64,000 nucleotides of DNA, taken from the NCBI GenBank assembly GCA_000831005.1, contig CP007152.1, positions 1,612,001 through 1,676,000 of the forward strand, given 5' to 3'. The notes beneath the pieces are model-generated. The model was not told the origin of the DNA. It saw nothing but the letters and a program-made list of their open reading frames with translations, and ran no database searches. This DNA is from Marinobacter salarius. GTDB lineage: Bacteria; Pseudomonadota; Gammaproteobacteria; Pseudomonadales; Oleiphilaceae. This document shows, one piece after another, positions 1 to 11,755 of this stretch (positions are counted from its first letter, which is position 1; each line of letters starts with the position of its first letter). The translations under genes and the position numbers were made by a program.

Positions 1-504
1 TCAGGAAGCCCGACGACGAAACAACGGCTCATCCGTATCCGTTGCCGCCTGATACCCCTGGGTAAAGAAGTTCAGGCAACGAGCTGCCTTGTTGATATCC
101 TTGTCGGCGCGCAGTACGTACGTGTCAAAACCGCACCGCTTCATAAACTGCAGCTGATCAAGAAGCACATCACCGACCGCACGAAGTTCGTTCCGGTAGC
201 TCAGGCGCTCCCGAAGCAGCCGCGCGATACTGTAACCGCGGCCATCGCTGAACTTCGGAAAGTTCACCGCAATCACCGGCAGCTCATTGACCACGCCAGC
301 CAGAATCTCCGGCTCATCATGGCTGTCGAGCCACACACCGATATCATCACGGTCTTCAAAGTGCTCCTTGCCCGCCAACCAAAGATCGGCCGGAATCAGA
401 GCAGGTTGCTCGGGAACATCCAGGGATTCCCCGTCTGCTGGCCTTGGCACAACAACCCAATCGTCCTGACGGATACTTCCGTCACTGGTGATCACATCAG
501 GCAT
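1..504 (-). CDS. DUF934 family protein (sulfite-reductase partner)
   Basis: This 167-residue protein belongs to the DUF934 family, whose members are small cytoplasmic proteins encoded directly after the siroheme sulfite reductase in many pseudomonad-like bacteria. Their biochemical role is unproven. The conserved core is visible in the second half (NFPKFSDGRGYS, then LRERLSYRNELRAVGDVLLDQ and FDTYVLR). I chose the ATG that starts MPDVITSDG because it overlaps the end of cysI by 8 bp. An upstream in-frame Met would extend 29 residues into cysI and add an unconserved tail. The stop codon is the first three bases of the window, so the gene is complete. It is probably co-transcribed with cysI for assimilatory sulfate reduction. 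Confidence 0.85.
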   Translation of the reverse strand: MPDVITSDGSIRQDDWVVVPRPADGESLDVPEQPALIPADLWLAGKEHFEDRDDIGVWLDSHDEPEILAGVVNELPVIAVNFPKFSDGRGYSIARLLRERLSYRNELRAVGDVLLDQLQFMKRCGFDTYVLRADKDINKAARCLNFFTQGYQAATDTDEPLFRRRAS

Positions 505-2149
505 AAACCCGCTCCTTGAATGGCTCGATGCCAATACGGCGATAAGTATCCAGGAAAGGCTCTTCCTCGGTCCTGTTATCGACGTACACATTAATGATTT
601 TCTGCATCACTTCCGGCATATCTTCCCGGGCAAAAGAGGGCCCGAGAATTTTGCCAATCGCGGCATCGTGATGGGAGGAGCCGCCCAGGCTGATCTGGTA
701 GAACTCCTGACCCTTCTTGTCGACGCCAAGGACGCCAATGTTGCCCACATGGTGGTGACCACAGGCGTTCATGCAGCCGGAAATGTTCAAATCAATGTTG
801 CCGATGTCGTACAGGTAGTCCATATCATCGAACTGGCGCTGAATGGACTCCGCCACGGGAATAGACTTCGCATTCGCCAGGGCGCAGTAATCGCCACCGG
901 GGCAGCAGATAACATCGGTCAGCGTATTCAGGTTCGCCGTGGCAAAGTCCATCGGTGTGATCGCTTGCCACAGCTCAAACAGTTGGTCTTTCCGGACATC
1001 CGCCAGAACTACGTTCTGCTGATGAGTCACCCGTACTTCACCAAAGCTGTACTGGTCCGCCAGGTCGGCAATCTGTTCAAGTTGGCGATCACTGACATCG
1101 CCCGGCGGCGTGCCGGTTTTCTTCATGGTCAGTGTCACAATGGCGTAGCCAGGGTTCTTGTGGGTATCCACGTTGTGGCTGATCCACTGATCAAACTCGC
1201 GGTTCTCGAATCGTTGGGTTGCCAAAGCGTCCTTCACATCCGGAACTTGCTGGTAGTCCGGCTCAGTGAAATACCCTTTGAACTGCTCAATGGCTTCCTG
1301 GGTCAGGCGAGTGGGAGAGTCCTTGATGTGGGACCATTCGTCTTCCACCTTCGCCGCAAAGCCTTCGGGCGTCAGGGCCTTCACCAGAATCTTGATGCGG
1401 GCCTTGAATTTGTTGTCCCGGCGACCGTAACGGTTGTAAACACGCAGCACGGCTTCAAGATATGTGAGCAGGTCCAGCTCCGGCAGGAAGTCACGGATAA
1501 CCGGGCCTACCATCGGCGTACGTCCAAGACCGCCGCCCACGTGAACACGGAAGCCGAGTTCACCCTGATCATTGCGCACCATCTGCAGGCCGATATCATG
1601 CACCTGGATAGCAGCGCGGTCGGTATGTTCGGAGGCGTTGACGGCCACTTTGAATTTGCGCGGCAGAAAAGCGAATTCCGGGTGGAAGGTAGACCACTGG
1701 CGGATGATTTCGCAGTAAGGGCGCGGGTCGGTGATCTCGTCAGCCTGCACACCGGAAAACTGATCCGTGGTGGTGTTGCGAATGCAGTTGCCGCTGGTCT
1801 GGTTGGCGTGCATTTCCACTTCCGCCAACTCGGCCAGGATATCCGGTACGTCTTCGATTTCCGGCCAGTTGAGCTGAACGTTCTGGCGGGTTGTAAAGTG
1901 CGCATAACCTTTGTCATAGTCACGGGTTATGCGTGCCAGGCGGCGAAGCTGGGTAGAACGGAGCATTCCGTACGGAACCGCGATGCGCAACATCGGGGCA
2001 AGACGCTGTACATACAATCCGTTCTGAAGTCGCAGTGGAAGAAACTCGTCTTCGCTCAGCTCGCCAGCCAATGCTCTCTCGGTCTGGTCACGGAATTGTG
2101 CAACGCGCTCGGCAGCCATCTGCCGGTCGTGTTCGTCATAAACATACAT
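497..2149 (-). CDS. cysI: Sulfite reductase hemoprotein (nitrite/sulfite reductase)
   Basis: A 550-residue siroheme and [4Fe-4S] enzyme that reduces sulfite to sulfide in the cytoplasm for cysteine synthesis. Two ferredoxin-like half domains alternate with two catalytic domains. The cluster and siroheme cysteines lie in CCPGGDYC (from about residue 415) and SGCMNACGHHH (from about 457), giving the expected C-x5-C and C-x3-C pattern. TSGNCIRNTTTDQ supplies the substrate-side conserved motif. The length matches the single-chain type found in Pseudomonas (about 550 residues) better than the NADPH-CysJ-dependent enterobacterial one. No cysJ is near, so ferredoxin or a similar donor is likely. The DUF934 gene follows with an 8-bp overlap. 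A widely spaced inverted repeat lies 62-125 bp upstream of the start. Confidence 0.93.
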   Translation of the reverse strand: MYVYDEHDRQMAAERVAQFRDQTERALAGELSEDEFLPLRLQNGLYVQRLAPMLRIAVPYGMLRSTQLRRLARITRDYDKGYAHFTTRQNVQLNWPEIEDVPDILAELAEVEMHANQTSGNCIRNTTTDQFSGVQADEITDPRPYCEIIRQWSTFHPEFAFLPRKFKVAVNASEHTDRAAIQVHDIGLQMVRNDQGELGFRVHVGGGLGRTPMVGPVIRDFLPELDLLTYLEAVLRVYNRYGRRDNKFKARIKILVKALTPEGFAAKVEDEWSHIKDSPTRLTQEAIEQFKGYFTEPDYQQVPDVKDALATQRFENREFDQWISHNVDTHKNPGYAIVTLTMKKTGTPPGDVSDRQLEQIADLADQYSFGEVRVTHQQNVVLADVRKDQLFELWQAITPMDFATANLNTLTDVICCPGGDYCALANAKSIPVAESIQRQFDDMDYLYDIGNIDLNISGCMNACGHHHVGNIGVLGVDKKGQEFYQISLGGSSHHDAAIGKILGPSFAREDMPEVMQKIINVYVDNRTEEEPFLDTYRRIGIEPFKERVYA

Positions 2150-2210
2150 AGTGGAACGTCCTGCTGAAACGCTGGAAATACGGCTTTAGTGCCATTTCTT
2201 GCGTGGGAGA

Positions 2211-2274
2211 ATATCACCGTGTCATTATTCTTAAAATGATTATTTCCAAATATGTTTATCGACTAAGGTGATAT
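2211..2274. promoter_or_regulatory. Inverted repeat upstream of cysI
   Basis: ATATCACC at 2211-2218 and its exact complement GGTGATAT at 2267-2274 flank an AT-rich 48-bp stretch. The stretch lies between cysI (minus) and a 34-codon reading frame (plus). This could be a pair of operator half sites for a regulator of sulfur genes. No regulator can be named from the sequence, and chance occurrence is possible. Confidence 0.3.
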
Positions 2275-2372
2275 AGAAAGCCAGATATTGCTGGACTGAT
2301 TACAATTTCCCGCCTAGATTTAAAGAGGCGTGTGCGACAAAACAGATAATAACGACATAGCGAGGAAAGAGT

Positions 2373-2477
2373 ATGAAGAAGACCGCGAGAACCGACAGTC
2401 AGGCCGACGCCGTTGCCGCCGTTTTACTGGTAATGCTGGTCGTTGCCTTCGCCGTAGTCTGGGTATCCGGGCAGTAA
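2373..2477 (+). CDS. Small single-pass membrane protein (34 aa)
   Basis: A 34-codon frame begins at an ATG preceded by a good ribosome binding site (GAGGAAAG, spacing about 5). The protein starts with a short charged segment (MKKTARTDSQADA) and continues with a hydrophobic stretch of about 19 residues (VAAVLLVMLVVAFAVVW), then ends in VSGQ. It would be an inner-membrane microprotein with a positively charged N-terminus. Its stop lies 4 bp from the convergent end of the DUF2970 gene, so the space is fully used. No function is known to me. The RBS and the charge and hydrophobicity pattern support translation, but it is too short for composition to be decisive. Confidence 0.45.
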   Translation: MKKTARTDSQADAVAAVLLVMLVVAFAVVWVSGQ

Positions 2478-2480
2478 TCG

Positions 2481-2747
2481 CTACTGGCCGGCAAGCACCA
2501 GCTTGACGACCACCACGAGGGTAACAACGAAGCCGACCGTAAACAGGATGCCGGCGATGATGTACGGCCAGGGACTGTGGCTTGAGAAATCCTCCTCACG
2601 GCGCTTGTCGGACTGAACGCCGAGTGCGCCGGCAAGGATGCTCTGCATCACCTTGAGAACCCCCGGTCCTGCCTTCGCTTTCTTTGCCGATTTGGCAGGC
2701 TCGGCAGGCTTGTCGGGTGATTGCTCGTTTTCGTGTTTATCCGTCAT
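2481..2747 (-). CDS. DUF2970 domain membrane protein
   Basis: An 88-residue protein with a Lys/Ala/Pro-rich N-terminus of about 35 residues, then the DUF2970 signature (QSILAGALGVQSDKRREEDF) and one C-terminal membrane segment of about 25 residues (YIIAGILFTVGFVVTLVVVVKLV). DUF2970 proteins are small inner-membrane proteins of unknown role in gammaproteobacteria. I chose the ATG of MTDKHENEQ over an in-frame Met 11 codons upstream because the conserved part lies well downstream and the extension is not typical. It follows metH on the same strand after about 40 bp and may share its transcript. Confidence 0.8.
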   Translation of the reverse strand: MTDKHENEQSPDKPAEPAKSAKKAKAGPGVLKVMQSILAGALGVQSDKRREEDFSSHSPWPYIIAGILFTVGFVVTLVVVVKLVLAGQ

Positions 2748-2789
2748 GCTTGGCTTCCGCTGGTGTGTGAAGGCGGACACCGGCGGTGA

Positions 2790-6496
<3,707 letters not shown>

Positions 6497-6599
6497 ATCA
6501 ATTACTTCCGGAAGTCGTTTTTGTCTCAATGGCGCGCGATCATAGCAAAAATGGCGGTTGTCGTCCCACGGCCTCATGATGTTGATCAATGGACCGATT

Positions 6600-6627
6600 A
6601 AAGTCTGACTATTTTACTTGGTCTTTC
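6600..6627 (+). promoter_or_regulatory. Candidate IscR-type site upstream of nfuA
   Basis: The stretch AAGTCTGACTATTTTACTTG, continuing GTCTTT, resembles the gammaproteobacterial IscR type-1 site (TTGACT, an AT-rich centre, then ACTCGG). It lies about 55-80 bp before the nfuA start, where repression by holo-IscR would make sense for an Fe-S carrier gene. The match is imperfect and from memory. Confidence 0.35.
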
Positions 6628-6681
6628 ATGTTGCAGCGATCTCACTTAAAATGAAGGAACACTTTCAAACGGGTTGCAACT

Positions 6682-7269
6682 ATGGCATTGGTTACGGTGA
6701 CAGATCCCGCTCGGGATTACCTTGCACAACTTATCGAAAAACAGGATGTGGAGGGCATGGGTGTCCGTATTTTTGTAACCCAGCCCGGCACCAAGAACGC
6801 CGAGACCTGCCTTGCCTACTGCCCGCCGAACGAAATTGTACCGACGGACGAGCAGGTTGATCTGGGCAAGTTCACGCTGTTTCTTGATCACAATTCGGTG
6901 CCGTTCCTGGAAGAAGCCTTTGTGGACTACTCCAAGGACCAGATGGGCGGGCAGCTGACCATTAAAGCGCCTAACGCCAAGGTGCCCAACGTTGATGAGA
7001 ACGCGCCCTTGCCAGATCGTATCCAGTATATCCTGGCGTCGGAAATCAATCCCAACCTCGCGGCTCATGGTGGCGAAGTGTCCCTGGTGGAAGTAGCCGA
7101 GGAATCCATTGCCGTCCTGCGATTTGGCGGGGGTTGCCAGGGTTGCAGCGCGGTGAGTCTCACACTGAAGCAGGGTGTTGAATCGACGTTGAAAGAGCGT
7201 GTTCCTGAGATAACGGCCGTTCGCGACGTTACCGATCATACCTACACAGAAAATGCTTACTATCAGTAA
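6682..7269 (+). CDS. nfuA: Fe-S biogenesis protein NfuA
   Basis: A 195-residue Fe-S carrier protein. The N-terminal half (to about residue 100) is a degenerate A-type (HesB-like) domain. The C-terminal Nfu domain carries the cluster-binding CxxC in [12 protein letters not shown], two monomers sharing a [4Fe-4S] cluster in characterised homologues. Length and domain order match E. coli NfuA (191 residues). The start ATG follows a GGAACAC-type purine stretch and is divergent from metH. A rho-independent terminator follows about 30 bp after the stop, so it is probably monocistronic. The candidate IscR-like site upstream would link it to Fe-S demand. Confidence 0.95.
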   Translation: MALVTVTDPARDYLAQLIEKQDVEGMGVRIFVTQPGTKNAETCLAYCPPNEIVPTDEQVDLGKFTLFLDHNSVPFLEEAFVDYSKDQMGGQLTIKAPNAKVPNVDENAPLPDRIQYILASEINPNLAAHGGEVSLVEVAEESIAVLRFGGGCQGCSAVSLTLKQGVESTLKERVPEITAVRDVTDHTYTENAYYQ

Positions 7270-7298
7270 GATAAGGCATGTTCTAAAAGTATGACATG

Positions 7299-7326
7299 AA
7301 GCCGGCCGATGCCGGCTTTTTTGTTT
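7299..7326 (+). terminator. Rho-independent terminator of nfuA
   Basis: GCCGGC, a CGAT loop and GCCGGC form a perfect GC stem, followed by a run of T broken only by one G. It lies 30 bp after the nfuA stop and is oriented for plus-strand transcription. Confidence 0.9.
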
Positions 7327-7520
7327 TTGGTGCGGGTGTTTGTCAGTCGCGGTTTGTCAGTATCAGGTTTGTGAGTGCCATGAGTGCCGCGCTATCGTCG
7401 TTGCTGTGGCGGAACGGCCAATGTTGGATAATTCGATTTACCTCATTATCCGTCACATAATCTGAATCGAACGATGGGTAAGATACCCGTCATACAAAAT
7501 TACGGCGCGTCCTCATCACC

Positions 7521-8750
7521 GTGCCCGCCAATCACACACTGGGGTTTGTCTTGGTTGATGTAGCACTTTTCTCTGTGCCACTCATGGCAGCTATTGTCGG
7601 CTGGTTTACCAATTGGCTGGCGATCCAGATGTCATTCAACCCCATCCAGTTTGTGGGTATTGGCGTTATTGGCTGGCAGGGAGTGATTCCCCGCAAGGCC
7701 GAGAAAATGGCCCACATCTGTATTGACCGCACCCTGCAGCAGTTTGGTGATCTGAACGCCGTCTACCAGCAACTGGAACCACAACGAATTGTTGAGCAGG
7801 TGATTTCCCAGGTGAATCCCCGCATGGACGAATACATTGACGAAGTGATGTATGACATCCAACCGGTGCTCTGGGACAACCTCCCGCTGTTCATGAAGAA
7901 TCGCATCTATCGGTGGGGGCGGGAACAGCTCCCGTCGAGGATAGAGTCTCTGGTGGAGGATTTCGGGGATGACCTCAATGATCTCGTTGACCTGAAGGCT
8001 TTGCTGAGCCGGGAGCTGAAAACCCATCCGGACCTGATGAACCGAATTTTCATGGAAGCGGGCTCAGTCGAGCTACGGTCGGTTATCAATCGAGGGGCGA
8101 TCATTGGCGGCCTGCTGGGTGCCTTGTTGGCCCCCGCCTGGGTGCGCTACCCCGAACCATGGCTGTTGCCGGTCGGCGGCTTTGCAGTGGGGTTCCTGAC
8201 CAACTGGATTGCCATCAACCTGATTTTTCGCCCGCTCAAACCCCGGCGCTTCCTGTTTTGGCGTTTGCAGGGTCTGTTCCTGCAGCGTCAGCCGGAGATC
8301 AGCGACGTATGGGCAAGGTTGGTGGCGGAGGAACTGATCACCGTTGAGAAAGTGGCTGACGCCATGATCAACGGTAACCGTGGGGATCGCACGCGGGCGA
8401 TCATCCAGAAGCATCTGAGGCCACTGCTGGACAACTCGATGGTCATGAAGCTCGGCGCCCAGGTTACTGTTGGTATGACCGGGTACACGGAACTTAAAAA
8501 AGCCATGAACCATAAGGCGGTGCTGGCCACCCGTGATGTCTTCGGGGACCCGGCATTCAACCGAGAGAGGGCACCGGTGGTGGCCGGGGTGCTGGCCGGG
8601 CAGATGAAGTCGCTGGCGCCGGCTGAGTTTCAGGATATCCTGCGGCCGGCATTTCGAGAGGAAGAGATTCAGCTCATGCTGGTTGGGGGAATATTGGGTT
8701 CCCTGGCGGGTGCGCTTCAGTTTTTGATCATGAGCAACGTATTGAACTAG
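7521..8750 (+). CDS. DUF445 family inner-membrane protein
   Basis: About 400 residues. It starts with a membrane helix followed by the DUF445 signature VGWFTNWLAIQM, and a second similar motif occurs near the middle (LTNWIAINLIF). The repeat suggests an internal duplication of the helix-plus-NWLAI unit. A final hydrophobic segment ends the protein. DUF445 proteins are membrane proteins of unknown function, related to YheB of Bacillus. The start is uncertain: GTG at 7521 lacks a clear ribosome binding site, while TTG at 7551 has GGGG about 7 bp upstream and leaves a family-typical short N-terminus. A related-looking short gene with frameshifts follows. Confidence 0.82.
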   Translation: MPANHTLGFVLVDVALFSVPLMAAIVGWFTNWLAIQMSFNPIQFVGIGVIGWQGVIPRKAEKMAHICIDRTLQQFGDLNAVYQQLEPQRIVEQVISQVNPRMDEYIDEVMYDIQPVLWDNLPLFMKNRIYRWGREQLPSRIESLVEDFGDDLNDLVDLKALLSRELKTHPDLMNRIFMEAGSVELRSVINRGAIIGGLLGALLAPAWVRYPEPWLLPVGGFAVGFLTNWIAINLIFRPLKPRRFLFWRLQGLFLQRQPEISDVWARLVAEELITVEKVADAMINGNRGDRTRAIIQKHLRPLLDNSMVMKLGAQVTVGMTGYTELKKAMNHKAVLATRDVFGDPAFNRERAPVVAGVLAGQMKSLAPAEFQDILRPAFREEEIQLMLVGGILGSLAGALQFLIMSNVLN

Positions 8751-8798
8751 GCGCCTGGGACACGGTTCCCTGCGTAATGAGCTGACCAGGAGGGCAGT

Positions 8799-9126
8799 AT
8801 GGAATTTGGATGGGCAGTCGCGATACAGGCTTGGTAACAGGATGCGTCGTACTTTCAGTGCTGGCAGGCTTCTGGTTCGGCATTGTGCGACCACATCTTG
8901 ATCGCAAGGTGGCGGAGCTTATCGACGCGTCGCGGGAGATAGAGCCAGAGTCAGGCAGGGTGTACGGGAAGGCGTGGAAGAAACTCTTCGGGAGTTGCCG
9001 GAGAGTACGGTGAAAGAATCTACCCGCCAGTTCCTCCGGTTCGGTTCGGGGCTGTTCGAAAACGGCCTCAGTAGCTTTCTGGGAGAGGTATCTGACCCCG
9101 GTCGAAAGCCCCGAAACGATTCATAG
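8799..9126 (+). CDS. Small membrane-anchored protein, two apparent frameshifts
   Basis: An ATG preceded by AGGAGGGC opens MEFGWAVAIQA. The frame then breaks twice. Joining across one missing base near 8829 gives LVTGCVVLSVLAGFWFGIV, a membrane helix, followed by RPHLDRKVAELIDAS. A second missing base near 8941-8946 continues into RARVRQGVREGVEETLRELP and a C-terminal QFLRFGSGLFENGLSSF. The three pieces join into one protein of about 109 residues with an N-terminal membrane anchor and a charged, probably helical tail. I do not recognise the family. Both breaks are single-base losses next to GG or CC, as elsewhere in the window, so sequence error is more likely than decay. The stop overlaps the tail of tusE on the opposite strand by 3 bp. 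Confidence 0.55.
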
Positions 9127-9438
9127 ACAATTCGTCGGCCTTGGCAGGCCTGCTATGCGGCAGGCTGTTTTGGCCGGTGTACCGGGAAAGAGCTGCATCA
9201 GGTAAATGCTGTTGCCTTTCTCTTCGTTAAACGCCTCCCTGACCGCTTTTACAAATAGCCTGTTTGAAGGTGGTGATATTTCATGTTGTTTGTAAAATTC
9301 CCTCAGGAATTCGATGATTTCCCAGTGATTATCGGTTAACTCAATATTGTCGTCCGCCGCAATGTCACGGGCCACGTCAGGTGACCACGTCCAGGCGTCT
9401 TCCAGGAACCCTTCGTTGTTTCTCGTTGGAATCGTCAT
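9121..9438 (-). CDS. tusE: Sulfur relay protein TusE (DsrC family)
   Basis: A 105-residue DsrC/TusE protein, the last sulfur carrier in the relay that passes persulfide from TusBCD to MnmA for 2-thiolation of U34 in tRNA Lys, Glu and Gln. The conserved C-terminus is present (KTACRIAGLPRPTNCL), with the active penultimate cysteine and the upstream Cys of the family. The NNIELTDNHWEIIEFLREFY-like central region also fits (here DNIELTDNHWEII). The ATG overlaps the TAA of tusB by one base (TAATG), so the two are translationally coupled. It is the last gene of the tusDCBE operon. Confidence 0.93.
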   Translation of the reverse strand: MTIPTRNNEGFLEDAWTWSPDVARDIAADDNIELTDNHWEIIEFLREFYKQHEISPPSNRLFVKAVREAFNEEKGNSIYLMQLFPGTPAKTACRIAGLPRPTNCL

Positions 9439-9719
9439 TACCAGCTGATCACTCTGGTTGCCTCGGTGGTCAGGGCCACCATTGTGTCAAAATCAATCGA
9501 TTTTACGTCAAGTCCATCGACGGCGATGGCCCTGGCCTGCAGGTCAGGGGCCAATGCATAAACGGTACCCTTCAGCGTTGCTTCACGGTCCGCCAGGGCA
9601 AGCACACCTGATTCCGTCAGCAACAGGCCATCCTGGTCTGTGATGCTCGACAGGCACGCTCCAAACGCCGGGTGATCCGGCCGCTTGTTGACGATGTGCA
9701 GGGTATGGATGGTTGCCAT
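9438..9719 (-). CDS. tusB: Sulfurtransferase complex subunit TusB (DsrH family)
   Basis: A 93-residue TusB/DsrH protein, one of three subunits of the cytoplasmic TusBCD hexamer that accepts persulfide sulfur and passes it to TusE. It starts MATIHTLHIVNKRPD, and the C-terminal Trp (ATRVISW) is typical of the family. I chose the ATG giving MATIHT; the open frame extends 27 codons upstream, overlapping tusC, but without family similarity. TusB is the least conserved subunit, so position between tusC and tusE weighs heavily in the call. Confidence 0.88.
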   Translation of the reverse strand: MATIHTLHIVNKRPDHPAFGACLSSITDQDGLLLTESGVLALADREATLKGTVYALAPDLQARAIAVDGLDVKSIDFDTMVALTTEATRVISW

Positions 9720-9751
9720 CAATGCGCTCTCCGGGTGTTTGGGTTGCCTGC

Positions 9752-10101
9752 TCAGCTCAGGTTGACCACGTGGGCATAGTGTTCGAGCAGTTCGGCACAC
9801 AGATCTGTCGTGGTAATGCCCGGCATCATATTCTCTTCGTTGAGGCCGTACCGCTTACAGGCCTTGTGATCAGCCATCAGGCGGAAACGCCAAAAATGGG
9901 CGCGGCTGACAGGTTCTTCTCCACCGATTTCTGCTGCACGGCGTCTGCTTGCTGGGCCTTGCGAAGCCAGTTAACGCCCTCTCCGGTGAACAGCAACGTC
10001 ACCGGCTGGTCGAACGCGGCCAGGGAAAAGGCCATGTCCAGCGACTCACGGCCCGTCCAGTCGCAATACGGCGCGCGGCTAATGATCACCAACGTCTCCA
10101 T
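9752..10101 (-). CDS. tusC: Sulfurtransferase complex subunit TusC (apparent frameshift)
   Basis: TusC/DsrF subunit of the TusBCD complex, about 116 residues. The first 75 residues (METLVIISRAPYCDWTGRES, then FDQPVTLLFTGEGVNWL) are in one frame, ending at IFGVSA followed by a stop. The rest continues one frame away as LMADHKACKRYGLNEEN and finishes VVNLS. Restoring one C at about 9880 (GCCTGATG read for GCCCTGATG) gives IFGVSALMADHKACKRYGL, which matches the family pattern. The enzyme is needed with TusB and TusD, which are intact, so a sequence error is the simplest explanation. The start lies 8 bp after the tusD stop. Confidence 0.88.
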
Positions 10102-10108
10102 GCCTGGC

Positions 10109-10525
10109 TCAACCCCCACTGTGAAAATAGATAACGCGATCAGAATGCGCCACGCTGTCAACCCACTCGCCCAAACCGGCAATGGTGAATGGTGCGGCAA
10201 GATTGCTGGCGGGCAGTTCGTAGCGCTGCTGTTCGCTCTGGTCCACAATGCCCCGCCGAAGCGCCGACGCAATACAGGCAAAGCCGGCTATGTTGTGGCT
10301 TTCCAGGAAATCCTGCCACGCCCGCGACAAGTGCACCTCGTCCGAGGGTGGGCTGGTCAGTGCCGACGCCAGATGAACGCCATCACCGTAGAGGAATACC
10401 CGGTCAATTCGATGGCCGCTTGCCAGTACTGCCCTGGCGAAGGCGAGCGCTGTTTGTGGCGCCTGGGAGGAGTAGGGCGCTCCGGTAATGACCAGGGTAA
10501 AGGAGCAGGGTGTGTGCGGACTCAT
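10109..10525 (-). CDS. tusD: Sulfurtransferase complex subunit TusD
   Basis: A 138-residue TusD/DsrE protein, the catalytic subunit of TusBCD. The nucleophilic cysteine is in AGFACIASALRRGI, the family's CxxxALRRG motif. The N-terminal FTLVITGAPYSSQAPQTAL and VFLYGDGVHLA segments are typical. It is the first gene of a minus-strand tusDCBE operon. The promoter should lie in the short gap before the terminator of the BI-1 gene. Confidence 0.93.
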   Translation of the reverse strand: MSPHTPCSFTLVITGAPYSSQAPQTALAFARAVLASGHRIDRVFLYGDGVHLASALTSPPSDEVHLSRAWQDFLESHNIAGFACIASALRRGIVDQSEQQRYELPASNLAAPFTIAGLGEWVDSVAHSDRVIYFHSGG

Positions 10526-10575
10526 ATGTGCCTGTTTGCCTGTTGGAGTTCAGAGTACAGTTTACCTCATGAATG

Positions 10576-10600
10576 AAAAAACCCCGACCGAGGTCGGGGT
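10576..10600 (-). terminator. Rho-independent terminator of the BI-1 gene
   Basis: Read on the minus strand, CCCCGACC, a 2-base loop and GGTCGGGG form an 8-bp stem followed by TTTTTT. It lies 40 bp after the stop of the Bax-inhibitor-1 gene and separates it from tusD. Confidence 0.9.
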
Positions 10601-10640
10601 TCTCTGGCAGTTGCCTGTCATCTGGATGATGCCAAGGCGA

Positions 10641-11336
10641 TCAGTCGTCGCCGCTGAACGCCATCATCAGGTGAAGCAGGCTGACGAACAGGTTGTAGAT
10701 GGCCACATACAGGCCAACAGTAGCGATGATGTAGTTGCGCTCTCCGCCGTTGATGATCCGGCTGGTTTCAAACAGGATCATGATGGAAGCGAAGATGGTG
10801 AAACCAGCAGACACCGCCAGGTGCAGGATGGAGCTCTGCATGAAGAACGCCAGCAGCATCGCGCCGATCAGCACGAAGGCGCCCGCTGTCAGGAAGCTGG
10901 ACAGGAAGCTGAAGTCCTTCTTGGTGATAATGGCCGTTGCCGACAGACCCACAAACGCGGTCGCTGTCAGAGCCAGGGCATTCGCGACGATCTGGGAAGC
11001 GCCCGCTGCCACCATCTGGCCGATGATCGGGCCGAGGGTGAAGCCCATGAAGCCGGTAAGGGCGAACGTGGTTACGATACCCCAGGGGCTGTTCTTCAGC
11101 TTGTAGGTCGCGAACAGAAGGCCGATGTAGCCTACGATCGTGATCAGGAAGCCGGGATGCGTGCCGTTCATGTTCAGGAACGCAGTCAGTGCGGAGAATG
11201 CCAGAGTCATTCCCAGCAGCATGTAGGTATTGCGCAGCACGTTCATGGCATCTGCGCTGATACCCGTCGCCCGACCTTTTTCTGTGGTCGAATAGGCTCC
11301 CTGGTTTTGCTGGACGCCAAATCGTCTGTCTTCCAT
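10641..11336 (-). CDS. Bax inhibitor-1/YccA family membrane protein
   Basis: A 231-residue inner-membrane protein with about seven hydrophobic segments and the UPF0005/BI-1 family pattern (VLRNTYMLLGMTLAFSALTA near the start, GFMGFTLGPI in the middle, ILFETSRIINGGERNYI near the end, the last with the conserved acidic and Arg residues). Bacterial members are pH-sensitive ion leak channels (BsYetJ) or FtsH-associated proteins (YccA). I chose the ATG of MEDRRFGV, the usual N-terminus in the family, over one 14 codons upstream. It has its own terminator, so it is probably monocistronic. Confidence 0.92.
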   Translation of the reverse strand: MEDRRFGVQQNQGAYSTTEKGRATGISADAMNVLRNTYMLLGMTLAFSALTAFLNMNGTHPGFLITIVGYIGLLFATYKLKNSPWGIVTTFALTGFMGFTLGPIIGQMVAAGASQIVANALALTATAFVGLSATAIITKKDFSFLSSFLTAGAFVLIGAMLLAFFMQSSILHLAVSAGFTIFASIMILFETSRIINGGERNYIIATVGLYVAIYNLFVSLLHLMMAFSGDD

Positions 11337-11555
11337 TGTCTTCTCCGTCTGTGTGTCACAACCGTTTGAATCTAACACTCATCATAATGCCAGATACACA
11401 ACTTTCAATCATTTACGACAGAAAACGGCCCCATGGATTCCATTAAATAGAGTTAATGTAAGGTCGAAAGGCAGACGATGTGGCCAGGGCGTTGACAGGA
11501 AAAGGAATTCCGGTATCATGCTCCCCGCTGTCGCAATGACGGCTGTGGAGAAAAC

Positions 11556-11646
11556 GGTGGGCTGGCAGAGTGGCTGAATGCAGCGGTCTTGAAAACCGCC
11601 GAAGGTTAGTAGCCTTCCCGGGGTTCGAATCCCTGGCCCACCGCCA
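11556..11646 (+). tRNA. tRNA-Ser (anticodon TGA)
   Basis: A 91-nt class II tRNA. Its acceptor stem is GGTGGGC/GCCCACC, it has a long variable arm, the anticodon loop is CTTGAAA, the T-arm is GGTTCGAATCC and the CCA is encoded. The last 14 bases are also the left end of the 18-bp repeat bounding the integrated element, so the element keeps this gene intact. Confidence 0.97.
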
Positions 11647-11650
11647 CTTT
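11633..11650 (+). repeat. Left attachment repeat (att) in tRNA-Ser
   Basis: CTGGCCCACCGCCACTTT covers the tRNA 3' end and four bases beyond. An identical copy lies at 27246-27263. Direct repeats at a tRNA 3' end with a tyrosine integrase inside are the classic mark of site-specific integration. Confidence 0.88.
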
Positions 11651-11755
11651 TCCCCATAAATCAGATACTTACCCTCCAGATTGATAGCTGGCCCACAACG
11701 AGGCCCACATACCTGATTCGCTTGTTTCTACCAACAATCGAAAGGGAATGTGACC

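Noticed and set aside
488..2167. A 559-codon open frame on the plus strand across cysI
   Set aside because: It is antisense to a clear siroheme sulfite reductase, and its protein has no family pattern. High-GC antisense frames of this kind are common.
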